Of a DNA stretch of 13,172 bases, positions 12,206 through 13,172 are shown one piece after another (positions within the stretch are counted from its first letter, which is position 1; the number at the start of each line of letters is the position of its first letter). The translations under genes were made by a program, and so were the position numbers. Origin of the DNA: PSRF01 sp035457105. Lineage in GTDB: Bacteria; Acidobacteriota; Blastocatellia; Pyrinomonadales; Pyrinomonadaceae. The stretch covers positions 1 to 13,172 of the forward strand of contig DATIBX010000427.1 of the NCBI GenBank assembly GCA_035457105.1, given 5' to 3'. Below the pieces are notes generated by a model. The model was not told the origin of the DNA. It searched no databases and saw only the letters and a list, made by a program, of their open reading frames with translations.

Positions 12206-13172
12206 ATGGTCCACTTGAAGCAAACCACTGTGAAAGGGTCTCTCGCGGTTACGATGCTGCTGGCCATAATTGTCTCAGCCCATGCTGAAGATGGTTACAA
12301 ACTATGGCTTCGTTACGCGCCGCTGCCAGCTCAGTCGAGTCAAAAGCTCAAGTCAATTAGTTCGCTGATAGTAGCCGGAGACTCTGCAACAGCGAACGCA
12401 ATTCGCTCAGAACTTAGTCTTGCTTTCCAAGGAATGATAGGTAGTGCCCCAACTCAAGTCACGGTTCCAGGAGCCAATACCACGCTGCTGATCGGAACCC
12501 CTACCTCGTCCGATCTGATCGCAAATCTGCGTTTTACTAACCAGCTCAAACGACTTGGACCGGAGGGTTTCATTATTCGATCCGTGAGGATCGCTTCCCA
12601 TCCGATCATTGTAATTGCTTCAGCATCCGACCTCGGAGCGTTGTACGGATCGTTTCACTTTCTGCGTTTGCTGCAGACTCAATCACCCATCGAGAACCTC
12701 GATATCAGTCAGAGCCCACGCCTGCGCCTGCGTGTACTCGATCACTGGGACAACCTTGATGGGAGCATCGAACGCGGATATGCAGGGCACTCTTTATGGG
12801 ATTGGAGCAGCCTGCCAAATCGCGTCGATCCCAGGTTGCAAGACTACGCTCGGGCAAACGCGTCGATTGGTATAAACGGTTCGTTACTTAATAACGTAAA
12901 TGCAAATGCGACCGTACTCACGTCAGAGTATCTGAAAAAGGTCGCAGCAATTGCCGGCGTGTTCCGGCCTTATGGGGTCCGTGTTTACTTATCACCAAGA
13001 TTTTCGGCGCCCATGGAAATTGGCGGACTAAAGACCGCCGATCCACTGTCGCCCGAAGTTGCACAATGGTGGAAGGAAAAGGTCGATGAGATTTATCGTC
13101 TCATTCCTGATTTCGGTGGTTTTGTAGTAAAGGCCAACAGTGAAGGTCAGCCTGGACCACGAACCTATAATC
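12206..13172 (+). CDS. alpha-glucuronidase, glycoside hydrolase family 67 (3' partial)
   Basis: Enzyme that removes (4-O-methyl)-alpha-D-glucuronic acid from the non-reducing end of xylo-oligosaccharides. The frame starts at ATG 12206 and stays open for 322 codons to the right edge; family members are about 700 residues, so just under half is visible. A signal peptide (hydrophobic residues about 12-24) ends at SAHA-ED (27-28), implying a periplasmic enzyme. Residues about 30-165 are the N-terminal GH67 domain (DLGALYGSFHFLRLLQT near its end). The catalytic barrel opens with RVLDHWDNLDGSIERGYAG (from about residue 177). KANSEGQPGP carries Glu313, matching the general acid of characterised GH67 enzymes; the general-base residues lie beyond the edge. 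No clear Shine-Dalgarno is seen, and the five-base gap to the esterase stop suggests translational coupling. Confidence 0.93.
   Translation, partial: MVHLKQTTVKGSLAVTMLLAIIVSAHAEDGYKLWLRYAPLPAQSSQKLKSISSLIVAGDSATANAIRSELSLAFQGMIGSAPTQVTVPGANTTLLIGTPTSSDLIANLRFTNQLKRLGPEGFIIRSVRIASHPIIVIASASDLGALYGSFHFLRLLQTQSPIENLDISQSPRLRLRVLDHWDNLDGSIERGYAGHSLWDWSSLPNRVDPRLQDYARANASIGINGSLLNNVNANATVLTSEYLKKVAAIAGVFRPYGVRVYLSPRFSAPMEIGGLKTADPLSPEVAQWWKEKVDEIYRLIPDFGGFVVKANSEGQPGPRTYN

Overview
The window looks like chromosomal DNA from an Acidobacteriota-type soil bacterium (class Blastocatellia is plausible but unproven). The main clue is a very large Oar-like TonB-dependent receptor that begins with a carboxypeptidase-regulatory-like domain and has no SusD partner. 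It sits beside a xylan side-chain module, DksA/Usp stress genes and intergenic DNA rich in short palindromic repeats. GC content looks moderate. No tRNA, rRNA, CRISPR array, transposase or phage gene was seen.

Layout. (1) 1-1688, +: 3' part of an ABCG-like ABC transporter (ATPase fused to permease) that enters from the left edge. (2) 1759-2544, +: secreted protein, tentatively LolA/LolB-like. (3) 2545-2936: gene-free stretch packed with hairpins, including a perfect 33-bp inverted repeat. (4) 5213-2937, -: stress cluster reading leftwards: PPOX/NimA-like flavin-binding protein, DUF5335-like protein, DksA/TraR zinc-finger protein and tandem universal stress protein. Two near-consensus sigma-54 (-24/-12) sites were found here, one before the first gene and one before the last. 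(5) 5514-6695, +: ROK-family repressor of XylR type, behind a sigma-70-like promoter whose -10 overlaps an inverted repeat resembling a XylR/ROK box. (6) 6912-10403, +: TonB-dependent receptor. (7) 10404-10745: gene-free stretch with a strong 12-bp hairpin and another repeat type. (8) 10746-12200, +: CE15 glucuronoyl esterase. (9) 12206-13172, +: 5' part of a GH67 alpha-glucuronidase that runs off the right edge.

How the genes fit together. Items 5-9 read as a glucuronoxylan side-chain utilisation locus. The receptor would import (4-O-methyl)glucuronoxylan-derived oligosaccharides or lignin-carbohydrate fragments. The periplasmic CE15 esterase would free the uronic acid carboxyl, and the GH67 enzyme would then remove the (methyl)glucuronic acid. 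The ROK regulator would sense a released sugar and control the set. Items in (4) form a separate stress module: a predicted RNA-polymerase modulator, nucleotide-binding Usp domains and a flavin split-barrel protein, apparently driven by sigma-54. Substrate and regulatory statements are inferred from families and context.
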